Made by a program: the position numbers and the translations under genes. 25,960 nt of DNA from a virus: IMG/VR virus record IMGVR_UViG_3300030103_005831, positions 16,465 through 42,424 of that record, one strand, 5' to 3'. Of this stretch, positions 1 through 7,196 are shown one piece after another; within the stretch, counting starts at the first letter, position 1; each line of letters starts with the position of its first letter. The notes under the pieces were generated by a model, which worked only from the letters and a program-made list of their open reading frames with translations, made no database searches and was not told where the DNA came from.

Positions 1-132
1 ACCCCAGAAATCAATGTCCTGCCATTTACCCTCTTCATAAGGTCCAAGCTTACAGCCTAATACAGTTGTGTAGAATGGAAGTGTTAAATCCAACTTCCCA
101 CCTTCTACAGCTAAATGAAAACAATTACTCAT
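1..132 (-). CDS. VOC/glyoxalase-fold protein, N-terminal part (partial)
   Basis: The first 44 codons of a minus-strand gene whose 3' end lies beyond base 1. The protein begins MSNCFHLAVEGGKLDLTLPF, then FYTTVLGCKLG and WQDIDFWG. The pattern FHLA, then FYxxVLGCKLG, then W-DFxxxG is the first beta-alpha-beta-beta unit of the vicinal oxygen chelate superfamily (glyoxalase I, bleomycin-resistance protein, dioxygenases); the early His (residue 6) sits where a metal ligand usually lies. Small VOC proteins of this kind occur in marine T4-like phages with unknown substrates, so no reaction is assigned. ATG at 132-130 is the only usual start codon after the in-frame stop at 156-154. No Shine-Dalgarno is visible. 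A TATAAATA late promoter ends 5 bases before the ATG, and the gp4 stop lies 8 bases upstream. The fold call is fairly sure; the activity is unknown. Confidence 0.7.
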   Translation of the reverse strand, partial: MSNCFHLAVEGGKLDLTLPFYTTVLGCKLGPYEEGKWQDIDFWG

Positions 133-137
133 AAGAC

Positions 138-145
138 TATTTATA
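138..145 (-). promoter_or_regulatory. T4-type late promoter on the gp4 stop codon
   Basis: The minus strand reads GTTATAAATAGTCTTATG; TATAAATA is the core of T4-type late promoters recognised by a gp55-like sigma factor with the sliding clamp. The octamer includes the gp4 stop codon (143-141). With usual T4 spacing (octamer at -13 to -6) transcription would start at base 132, the A of the downstream ATG. A chance octamer is possible in DNA this AT-rich, but position and the trailing G match the other late promoters here. Confidence 0.6.
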
Positions 146-644
146 ACTTTTTTCTACGCTTTTTTCGAAAAGGTTTGTATGGTTTGAATTTACCTAATTT
201 GCCGGGCACCGGTCCTTGTAATAACTTCATTTCTTGCAATGTTTTCTCCGTCCATATTTGAAACTGCCAACCGCGATCTTTTGCATAATCATTAGCAGCT
301 TCCCATTTATTCATGTTCTTTACGTATGATAAACCTTCAGCAATATATTGTTTAGTGCGTTTTGGACCTGTAGGTGGTAACGTTTCTTTTTCTGGTTTGA
401 TTTCTACTAAGAGTGTTTTATCTTCAAATACTATTTTCATGTCAACAAAATATCTGTGATACTTTTTATCAACTTCGTAGTAGTAAGGTATCACTATTTC
501 TTCTGAACTCCATTGCTTTACTTTAGGATTCTTATCACACCACTGAAATACAGCCTTCTCCCATAAAGACCTATATATTATATTAGTGACGTCACCTTTA
601 TATTTGGATGCATTTTTGATTGAATATCTACCAGAATAAGCCAT
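141..644 (-). CDS. 4: Head completion protein gp4, nuclease-like
   Basis: A 167-residue protein starting MAYSGRYSIKNASKYKGD and continuing IIYRSLWEKAVFQWCDKNP, the conserved N-terminus of T4 gp4 (also called gp50/4), which acts late in capsid maturation before tail joining. A PD-(D/E)xK-like core is visible: Asp68 in RYFVDMKIVF and Glu81-x-Lys83 in LLVEIKP, with Glu29 in SLWEK as a possible extra ligand; TnsA-like endonuclease similarity is known for the family. The C-terminus is strongly basic (KPFRKKRRKKL), which suits DNA binding. Reading further upstream to base 731 would add 29 hydrophobic residues unlike the family and overlap gp48, so ATG 644 is chosen. No clear minus-strand late promoter or Shine-Dalgarno precedes it. 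It is divergent from gp48, separated by 53 bases. Confidence 0.88.
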   Translation of the reverse strand: MAYSGRYSIKNASKYKGDVTNIIYRSLWEKAVFQWCDKNPKVKQWSSEEIVIPYYYEVDKKYHRYFVDMKIVFEDKTLLVEIKPEKETLPPTGPKRTKQYIAEGLSYVKNMNKWEAANDYAKDRGWQFQIWTEKTLQEMKLLQGPVPGKLGKFKPYKPFRKKRRKKL

Positions 645-653
645 GTTTTTTGT

Positions 654-661
654 TATAAATA
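654..661 (+). promoter_or_regulatory. T4-type late promoter for the hub operon
   Basis: TATAAATA followed by GA, preceded by a run of six T. It lies in the divergent spacer 36 bases upstream of the gp48 start, with the Shine-Dalgarno-like TAAGGA at 686-691 between them. The TATAAATAGA form is shared with the promoters at 9491, 12860 and 22769. Confidence 0.75.
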
Positions 662-697
662 GAAAAATAATATTTAATATATCTATAAGGATTTCAC

Positions 698-2098
698 ATG
701 TCAGATATAGGATTAACTGGAGTACCAACAACAGGACTCAATAAAGTAGGCGGCATGGGAGAAGTACAATCTTCCAATAACTTTCCGGGTATAGATGCAT
801 TTGGCGGTGCAGGACCAAAAATACCACAAACATCAATTGATGAAGTAGGAAATCAAATCAGAAATGTAGACTTTACTGACTTACAAGATACCATGAGAAA
901 TATGGGTAGTCGTTTACAAGGTATACTAGGTGAGTTCTTCGGTGCTGGAAGAGGTGCTGATTTAAAGTATCCTTTAGAAACAGAAAATCCTGCATATCAA
1001 GCGAGAGTTAAATTTACTGTTATGACATTCAAACCTAAAGATGGTGAATCAATGAAAAGGTTTGCAAAAATTGCTAATGATAATTTAAAAAATGCTGCAG
1101 GTGGAACTCCATTATCAGAAGATCAAAGAACTAGTAATTTAGGTGGTGAAGAAGAAGAGGGCTTAGCTGTAGGAAGTAGAGGCAGTGGAGCTTACCTTGA
1201 TAATCGCGGAAGAAATGTTCCAGCTGCAGGTGGAGAAGCCACATCTAAATCTAGAACTGAACAACAAGGTGAAAGTACTTCAGGCACGGGTAATTATAAA
1301 AAAAGACAATCAGATAAAAACACATCGCTTAAAGCTGCAGAGGAAAAAGTCAGATTGTTTTCAGGCGGATTAAAACCTGTTAAAGTTAATGCACCAGTAG
1401 TTGATATGTACTTTCCGCTAACTATGCAATTTAATGATAATGCGCAGTATGATAACGCACCTCTCAATGCTTTAGGTGCAGCAACAGAAGGATTAATTAA
1501 TGCTGGTGCAGGTGCTTTAGAATCAACGATTGGTGCATTCGTTCAAGGTGGAAAGAGTATATTCGATGTTATACAAGGCAATCAAGATTTAACTGAAGCC
1601 GGTTTGCGTGTTGGTGCAGCAAGGCTTATCGATAAGGTTGGTGTTTTAAATACTGGCATTGCTAACGCGTTAACACTACAAAACAGAACAATAGTAAATC
1701 CAAATATGAGAGCTATGTTTGGAGGTGTAGCATTGAGAGAATTTACATTTCAATTTAAAATGATTCCTAAGTCACAATATGAAAGCAATGTCATTAAAGA
1801 AATAGTTAAACATTTTAGAAAACAAATGTATCCGGGAACATACGATATCGAAGCTTTAGGCGGTGCTTCTATAGGATTTAAGTTTCCTCATTTATTTAGA
1901 ATAGATTTTAGATATAGAAATGCACGAAATAGAAATATTCCAAAAATACATTTATGTTATTTGCGTAACGTTAGTACAACGATAAATCCAACTGGAGGTG
2001 CTATGCGAAGAGATGGTGCACCAAATGAAGTTGACTTAACGTTATCGTTTGTTGAACACAAAACACTTGATAAAAAAGATATTGATGGAGGTTATTAA
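698..2098 (+). CDS. 48: Baseplate tail tube cap gp48
   Basis: A 466-residue protein of the T4 gp48/gp54 tube-cap family, which closes the baseplate hub and starts tail tube polymerisation. The C-terminal half carries the recognisable part: NPNMRAMFGGVALREFTFQF, then IPKSQYESNVIKEIVKHFRK and MYPGTYD, followed by a beta-rich end (RIDFRYRN, LSFVEHKTLDKKD). It is longer than T4 gp48 (about 364 residues). The excess is mainly a hydrophilic, Gly/Ser/Glu/Lys-rich stretch at about residues 131-217, including a GGEEEEG run, which looks disordered. ATG 698 has TAAGGA 7 bases upstream. The stop overlaps the gp53 start by one base (TAATG), so the two are probably translationally coupled. A separate gp54 is not seen in the window. 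gp48 rather than gp54 is my preference, not certain. Confidence 0.8.
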   Translation: MSDIGLTGVPTTGLNKVGGMGEVQSSNNFPGIDAFGGAGPKIPQTSIDEVGNQIRNVDFTDLQDTMRNMGSRLQGILGEFFGAGRGADLKYPLETENPAYQARVKFTVMTFKPKDGESMKRFAKIANDNLKNAAGGTPLSEDQRTSNLGGEEEEGLAVGSRGSGAYLDNRGRNVPAAGGEATSKSRTEQQGESTSGTGNYKKRQSDKNTSLKAAEEKVRLFSGGLKPVKVNAPVVDMYFPLTMQFNDNAQYDNAPLNALGAATEGLINAGAGALESTIGAFVQGGKSIFDVIQGNQDLTEAGLRVGAARLIDKVGVLNTGIANALTLQNRTIVNPNMRAMFGGVALREFTFQFKMIPKSQYESNVIKEIVKHFRKQMYPGTYDIEALGGASIGFKFPHLFRIDFRYRNARNRNIPKIHLCYLRNVSTTINPTGGAMRRDGAPNEVDLTLSFVEHKTLDKKDIDGGY

Positions 2099-2841
2099 TG
2101 TTATATTTTAAAGACTTTCAAGATGTCTTTTATAATTTTGGAAATGAAGCTACACCGACGTTAACACAAAATTTATCTCGATATGTTGATATAGTTGATC
2201 AAATAAAAGACGATATATCTTTTCTAACATTTTATACTATAATAGAAGGTATGAGACCTGATCAAGTGTCCATGCAATTATATGATACTCCTTTATATTA
2301 TTGGACATTCTATCTTCTCAATGATGATATACGACAACAAGGTTGGCCACTCACAAACACCGAATTTCAAACATATATCAAAAAAATATTTCCTAATACA
2401 GTTTTAACAACACGTGAAAATATTTCAACTAAGTTTAAAGTTGGTCAAACTGTAACTGGTAACACATCTGGTGCAAGTGGTAAGATTATAAGAAGAAACT
2501 TAGACCTCGGTCAAATAGTAGTTGAAGGCACCGTTTCATTTACTACAGCTGGCGAAACTTTGACATCTCAAAATGCTAGTGGTGTATTTGAAAGTGTCAC
2601 TGCAGTTTCAACTTCAGCAGAATACCAAGCAGCTAATTATTATACAGACACATCCGGCGGAATTGTTGATTTAGGTGTAGATGGAAACGGAAATCTTTTA
2701 GATCCCGGTGGTACAAAAAATGAAATAACTAATGAACAATCGTACTTTAATGTCAATGAAAGCTTAAAACAAATTAGAGTTATTAGACCAAATTTAATAA
2801 CGTCAATTGTTTCGGGTTACAAAAAAGCAATAAGAGAATAA
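2098..2841 (+). CDS. 53: Baseplate wedge protein gp53
   Basis: A 247-residue homologue of T4 gp53, the clamp joining wedges around the hub (T4 length about 196). Family features: an N-terminal FKDFQDVFYNFGNEATPTLT followed by a helical segment with YRXXL-like spacing (FYTIIEGMRPDQVSMQLYD), the hallmark PLYYWTFYLLNDD, and the C-terminal LKQIRVIRPNLITSIVSGYK that corresponds to the end of T4 gp53. The extra length is a beta-rich insertion at about residues 112-175 starting KFKVGQTVTGNTSGASGKII, a small domain that recurs in two other baseplate genes here. GGAGG at 2087-2091 is a good ribosome binding site 6 bases before the ATG. The gene lies between the tube cap and hub genes. Confidence 0.85.
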   Translation: MLYFKDFQDVFYNFGNEATPTLTQNLSRYVDIVDQIKDDISFLTFYTIIEGMRPDQVSMQLYDTPLYYWTFYLLNDDIRQQGWPLTNTEFQTYIKKIFPNTVLTTRENISTKFKVGQTVTGNTSGASGKIIRRNLDLGQIVVEGTVSFTTAGETLTSQNASGVFESVTAVSTSAEYQAANYYTDTSGGIVDLGVDGNGNLLDPGGTKNEITNEQSYFNVNESLKQIRVIRPNLITSIVSGYKKAIRE

Positions 2842-2842
2842 A

Positions 2843-4201
2843 TTGAGTGAATTAGGAATTGAGAAACAATCTGAGTATCAGATTTCATCAGCTGTATTAT
2901 CTAACAGTGGTAGAAATAATGATATAAGTTTTGATATAAAAAATTTAATATCATCTTTTCAAATATTCGAACACATTGAAAAACCTTATTTGACTGCAGA
3001 GTTTAATATAGTTGATAATGTTAATCTTATTCAAGGATACGATTTTCAAGGTGGAGAAAAATTAACAATTGATATCGTTCAATCCGAAGAAAGAAATGAT
3101 GGAACGGGTATCGTTAAAGAATTTTTAATTGACAGAATAGAAGAAGTCACAAGAGCAGATGAAGTAATTGATTCTCTTGTATTTCATTGTATCGAATATC
3201 ATTCATTTAAATCATCACTGCAAAATATAAGTCGTTCTTATACCGGAACAACTGGAAGTATTATCACAAAAATTATGAGTGAATACTTAGATCGCGATCT
3301 TTTGACATTAGGAAATGAAGGAACGGGTAATATTAAAGTCATCATACCTAACTTAAATCCAATTGAAGCGGCATTATGGTTAAAAAATAGAAGTGTAAGC
3401 AATATAGGCATGCCTTACTACATTTTTTCAGTTTTAGGTACTAATAATCTTATAATGAAAGATCTAGGCACAATACTGTCAGAACAAGTAATGAATAAAG
3501 ATGTTCCATTTGTTTATGCGCCTAGTATGACGGCAAATACAATTCATCATCAAAAACATTATAATATTATTAATTTTAAAATATCAGAAACTGAAGACTT
3601 ACATTCTTTAATAAGTGAAGGCTTAGTTGGTAGTGAGTATTATTACTATAACACAATGACTGCTGCACCTTATAGAGTTAAATATGATGTTGAAGAAACT
3701 TTCAAAGATATTGCAGCCGCTGATTTGCTCGGTGGTGAAAATGATAGATTTGTTTATGCTCCAGATTATAAAATTAATGATGAAAAAATATCTACATATA
3801 ATGCAAGATCCATAACTCAAATAGCTTCTAGTGGAGCATATACAACTGCAACACGTAAGTTTAAAAGTTATAATGAAGAGAATGATGCAGCGAGTCATAA
3901 GAAAAAAATAATTGCAAAAGCTATGAAATCTTTCTTAGCAAAATCTCCTATTGAAATTACTGTAAGAGGCAGAGAATTTTTAACTGGTGACAATAACTAT
4001 ACGATCGGAAGAATTATACGAATACTTTTTATAGATACAGCAAGCACTAATGAAAGAGAAGCGCAACTGTTGTATGATACCAAAAAATCTGGAGACTATG
4101 TGATATGTGCAGCAAAACATGTATTTTCTGAAGAAGCGTATAATACAACTTTATTGTGCGGTAGATTAGGGACATTAGGAGAGGATATAAGCTTATCATG
4201 A
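2843..4201 (+). CDS. Baseplate hub protein, gp27-like
   Basis: A 452-residue protein with TTG as start, one base after the gp53 stop; no ATG or GTG in frame gives a sensible N-terminus. It begins MSELGIEKQSEYQISSAVLS and shows the pattern of hub proteins of the gp27/VgrG N-terminal kind: ISSFQIFEHIEKPYLTAEFN, FQGGEKLTIDI and an IDRIEEVTRADEVIDSLVFH strand set resembling the tube-like domain. Its gene overlaps gp5 by four bases (ATGA), and in T4 gp27 directly binds the gp5 OB domain, so context supports the call. T4 gp27 is about 391 residues. Sequence similarity between marine T4-like hubs and T4 gp27 is weak, so this rests on fold-like pattern and position; another hub-proximal structural role is possible. 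Confidence 0.6.
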   Translation: MSELGIEKQSEYQISSAVLSNSGRNNDISFDIKNLISSFQIFEHIEKPYLTAEFNIVDNVNLIQGYDFQGGEKLTIDIVQSEERNDGTGIVKEFLIDRIEEVTRADEVIDSLVFHCIEYHSFKSSLQNISRSYTGTTGSIITKIMSEYLDRDLLTLGNEGTGNIKVIIPNLNPIEAALWLKNRSVSNIGMPYYIFSVLGTNNLIMKDLGTILSEQVMNKDVPFVYAPSMTANTIHHQKHYNIINFKISETEDLHSLISEGLVGSEYYYYNTMTAAPYRVKYDVEETFKDIAAADLLGGENDRFVYAPDYKINDEKISTYNARSITQIASSGAYTTATRKFKSYNEENDAASHKKKIIAKAMKSFLAKSPIEITVRGREFLTGDNNYTIGRIIRILFIDTASTNEREAQLLYDTKKSGDYVICAAKHVFSEEAYNTTLLCGRLGTLGEDISLS

Positions 4202-5046
4202 GTCAAATGTTTTATGGTGATCAAAATAGATGGTTTGTTGGCCTCGTCGTTGATGTCGATGATCCACTTAAACTCGACCGTGTTAAAGTTAGAATACAAG
4301 GTGTGCATACACCAGACACTACATTAATACCTAACGCAGATCTACCATGGGCACAAGTTGCAATACCAGTAACTGAAGGAGGAAGCTCAGGTTTAGGTGC
4401 TAATAGTAGTTTAAAACCGAGAGCTCAGGTGTTTGGTTTCTTCTTAGATGGAAAAAATTCACAACTACCTTTAGTTATCGGATCAATACCTAAAATAGAA
4501 TCTTACGCAAATCAGGCTGGAGATGCAGACAACATTAAATATCCTACACTTGATAAAAAATCTGGCAGAGGTAATATTGATTTAGATCTGGATGGTAATG
4601 ATAATATAACAAAAGCATTTAACTTCTTTGTATCACAAGAAGGAGGAGATTATTCTTTTGAACAAGCTTGTGGAATAATAGGTAATTTTTGTGTTGAATC
4701 TGGACCAACATTAAATCCAAGAGCAGTTGCACCAACAGAAGGCTCAACCGGAATAGCACAATGGAATCCAGCAGAAGCAGCAGGAAATAGATTAGGTAAA
4801 CTCATTGATTACTCTGCAAGCTTAGGCCTAGATCATCTGACTTTAGGTGCACAATTATTATTTACTAAATATGAACTAGAAACATTTAGTTATTTAGGTG
4901 ATGGATTGTTGAGAAAAGCTAACACAGTAAAAGATGCAACAATAGCTTTTCAAGATGCATATGAAAGACCTAACAAAGCTGTGGCTCATACAGATAGAAG
5001 AATAAACTACGGAAAAGAAGTTTTCGATAAATTGGTGAACGTATAA
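4198..5046 (+). CDS. 5: gp5-type hub OB-fold with tail lysozyme domain
   Basis: 282 residues, two domains. Residues 1 to about 100 are the gp5/VgrG OB-fold: WFVGLVVDVDDPLKLDRVKV, RIQGVHTPDTT, LPWAQVAIP, then PRAQVFGFFLDGKNSQLPLV and IGSIPK. Residues about 135-282 match the phage tail lysozyme type (Phage_lysozyme2-like): FNFFVSQEGGDYSFEQACGI, IGNFCVESG (candidate catalytic Glu167), GSTGIAQWN, LGAQLLFTKYELE and AYERPNKA. It should cut peptidoglycan during tail penetration. T4 gp5 uses a different lysozyme (T4 lysozyme/GH24 type) and carries its beta-helical needle in the same chain; both differ here, and the needle is encoded at 7196-8551. The start overlaps the hub gene (ATGA) and the stop overlaps the next gene by one base. 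Confidence 0.85.
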   Translation: MSQMFYGDQNRWFVGLVVDVDDPLKLDRVKVRIQGVHTPDTTLIPNADLPWAQVAIPVTEGGSSGLGANSSLKPRAQVFGFFLDGKNSQLPLVIGSIPKIESYANQAGDADNIKYPTLDKKSGRGNIDLDLDGNDNITKAFNFFVSQEGGDYSFEQACGIIGNFCVESGPTLNPRAVAPTEGSTGIAQWNPAEAAGNRLGKLIDYSASLGLDHLTLGAQLLFTKYELETFSYLGDGLLRKANTVKDATIAFQDAYERPNKAVAHTDRRINYGKEVFDKLVNV

Positions 5047-7196
5047 TGGCAATATTAATAGCAACCGGAAGTTCAATACAACTACCTTTAGGTACAGTTC
5101 AAGTTCATAGCGTAAGAATGAGGCGTAAAATTGATCCTGAATATCGTAGGTTGTTTTTAAATAATTCCGGTCCTGAATATAGATACACAAATATTCCTAG
5201 TGTTTTATATAGTTTTGATAGTGCTACAAGTATATTAACTATCAGAAAAGATTATGATGAAGTAGAAATTAATTACACACCTCCGTTGAATACAGAAGCA
5301 TTAAAGAAAATAGTTCCAATAACGAAGGCAAACACTGCAGCGAAGAATACTAGATTTTTTGACACTAATAGAACTTATATACTAGAATCTCAACAACAAA
5401 ATAAAATTAGTAATGAAGGTACTGTAGTCGGCAATTTTAATGAAACCAATGGCGTTAAGTCGTTGACACCATTTGCTAAAGAAGGCGAATTAATCACTAA
5501 GAGAATTATGCCAGTAAAATTAACAGGTGCTGCAGGTGATGGTAGATTACTAGTAAGTACAACAAATGCAAGTGAGCTGACCAGCATATTTGGTGTTGCA
5601 CCAGCAGCAAACGGAACATTAAAGAAAATAGTGACTAGTGGAGCACCACAGTCATTACTAAAGCAAATGCAAAAAAACTTTGCAGGATTATCTCCTCAAA
5701 AAATAAGAACTTATGCATCAAACGTTTCTGCTAATCCTTCGCTTACAATAAATTCTCTTAAACCCGAAAATAACCCTTCAACCGTTTCAGTACAAACCGC
5801 ATCAAAAATTTACAAAGAAAAATTGAAACTTAAATTAAACAATGGTGGATTTAATTTAGATCCGTTTGGTGCTTTTTCTGGACTGGCTAGAAGTAAACAA
5901 AATTTAGCAGGTCAATTTATAGGAACACTTTTAAATAAAGTCGGCAGTGTGTTTGGTAGTATACTAAATGGTTTAAAGATTTTCGACAATCCATCACCTT
6001 CAATAACATCTGCGTTCGGTGGTAACGTAAAAGATTTAATAGAACAAGGCGGATCTCAAACAAATCTTTCAACTTATATGAGCAAAGGAAATACTGTTAA
6101 TGTAAGTGCACCGACAATATCGTATGTCTTACAAAATCAAAATGCATTTCAAGGATACGCAACTCCAGCATCATACGAATTTACATTTGTTAATTCAACT
6201 GAAGAACTAATAAGTGAATTTAGTTCATCACGTAGAGGTCCTAATAGCACAGAAGAAGATGCTATAGGTGGTTTATTTGTGCATGAAACATTTAAGTTTA
6301 CAGGTCCGCCAGAAAAAGCTAATGCAAGAGCGATGAATGAAGGTGTAAAAAAAGTTCAACTTAAAATACTCACAAAAGAAATACAAGAAACTAATACTGC
6401 GGCAGATGATAAAACACCAGCTGAAACTGCACTCGATAGAATATCAATTAGACCAAATGATTATGGACTAAACTCACATTATTTAATTTTAACTGATGGA
6501 AGCTTACAAAGAGGTAGACCTATTGATAAGACTCGTACACCAAGTGCATATCCTAGATTTAATAAAACAGGCCTTCAGCTTACATTTGTATCAGGTGGAA
6601 AAAAACCAAATGCAAAGATGTTTGAAACTTATGATAGATTTTTAAAAGCTTGGTTTGCGGTGTTTCCGGACTGTGGTGTTTATGCAACAAGTGAAGTAAG
6701 TAATGATGTACAAAATACTTTCGATGTAAGACAAACTGTAAAGTCAAAATTTAGATTTGTTTATCGATATGATGACTTATCAGAACTAGATGAGTTTCCA
6801 ACCAAAGTTGAAAGAGCCATCACAAGACCAACAAAAATAGCAACTACATCATCTACTATAAATAAACCTATACCGTTATCAGAAGCAAATCAAAATATAA
6901 ATGATTTACTTGAAAGCAATAGAATTAATAATGACGCTAATAGTTTAATGAAGAAAGCTGGAGGTGCTTTAGCTCTACTCAATGGTGAAAGTAGAAATGC
7001 AGCTGCAGCAAAATTTGGTGCAGAAAATTTACCGAAGAATGATGTTAAAGCACAATTTGATAAAGACTATAAAACATTTCAAGCGGGCATGAAGCAGAGA
7101 AATAAAGAAATCAATAATATTGTTAACAAATTAAATACTAATAATACAACTGTTAAAACATTTGGTAATGAATTAAATAAAAATAGGAGTAGATAG
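5046..7196 (+). CDS. Large hub-region structural protein with degenerate amidase-like domain
   Basis: 716 residues; the whole protein is not recognised. Residues about 1-75 form a beta-rich N-terminus (SSIQLPLGTVQVHSVRMRRK). Residues about 290-320 hold a Gly-rich hydrophobic helix (GQFIGTLLNKVGSVFGSILN). Residues about 375-575 follow the Amidase_2/PGRP layout of T7 lysozyme: GGLFVHETF with His413 at zinc ligand one, SHYLILTDGSLQRGRPID (His478 beside the usual catalytic Tyr position, which is Ser here), FNKTGLQLTFVSGG, and NTFDVRQTVKSKF corresponding to CPSFDL. The later zinc His and Cys positions appear as Thr548/Ser549 and Gln556, so the domain is probably inactive. The C-terminus is helical and Asn/Lys-rich. 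It sits between the two gp5 parts, suggesting a place at the tail tip. Overlaps on both sides (TAATG, TAGTG) imply coupled translation. Confidence 0.6.
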   Translation: MAILIATGSSIQLPLGTVQVHSVRMRRKIDPEYRRLFLNNSGPEYRYTNIPSVLYSFDSATSILTIRKDYDEVEINYTPPLNTEALKKIVPITKANTAAKNTRFFDTNRTYILESQQQNKISNEGTVVGNFNETNGVKSLTPFAKEGELITKRIMPVKLTGAAGDGRLLVSTTNASELTSIFGVAPAANGTLKKIVTSGAPQSLLKQMQKNFAGLSPQKIRTYASNVSANPSLTINSLKPENNPSTVSVQTASKIYKEKLKLKLNNGGFNLDPFGAFSGLARSKQNLAGQFIGTLLNKVGSVFGSILNGLKIFDNPSPSITSAFGGNVKDLIEQGGSQTNLSTYMSKGNTVNVSAPTISYVLQNQNAFQGYATPASYEFTFVNSTEELISEFSSSRRGPNSTEEDAIGGLFVHETFKFTGPPEKANARAMNEGVKKVQLKILTKEIQETNTAADDKTPAETALDRISIRPNDYGLNSHYLILTDGSLQRGRPIDKTRTPSAYPRFNKTGLQLTFVSGGKKPNAKMFETYDRFLKAWFAVFPDCGVYATSEVSNDVQNTFDVRQTVKSKFRFVYRYDDLSELDEFPTKVERAITRPTKIATTSSTINKPIPLSEANQNINDLLESNRINNDANSLMKKAGGALALLNGESRNAAAAKFGAENLPKNDVKAQFDKDYKTFQAGMKQRNKEINNIVNKLNTNNTTVKTFGNELNKNRSR

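Noticed and set aside
645-731. An N-terminal extension of gp4 by 29 residues to a start at 731
   Set aside because: The extra residues are hydrophobic and unlike the family, whose start is MAYSGRY. The extension would also overlap gp48 and its promoter.
1185-1373. A 62-codon frame inside gp48
   Set aside because: It overlaps gp48 in another frame, has no ribosome binding site of note and no recognisable protein features.
6857-6864. TATAAATA inside the 716-residue protein gene
   Set aside because: It lacks the following GA and the upstream T-tract, lies about 330 bases from the next start, and several such octamers are expected by chance.
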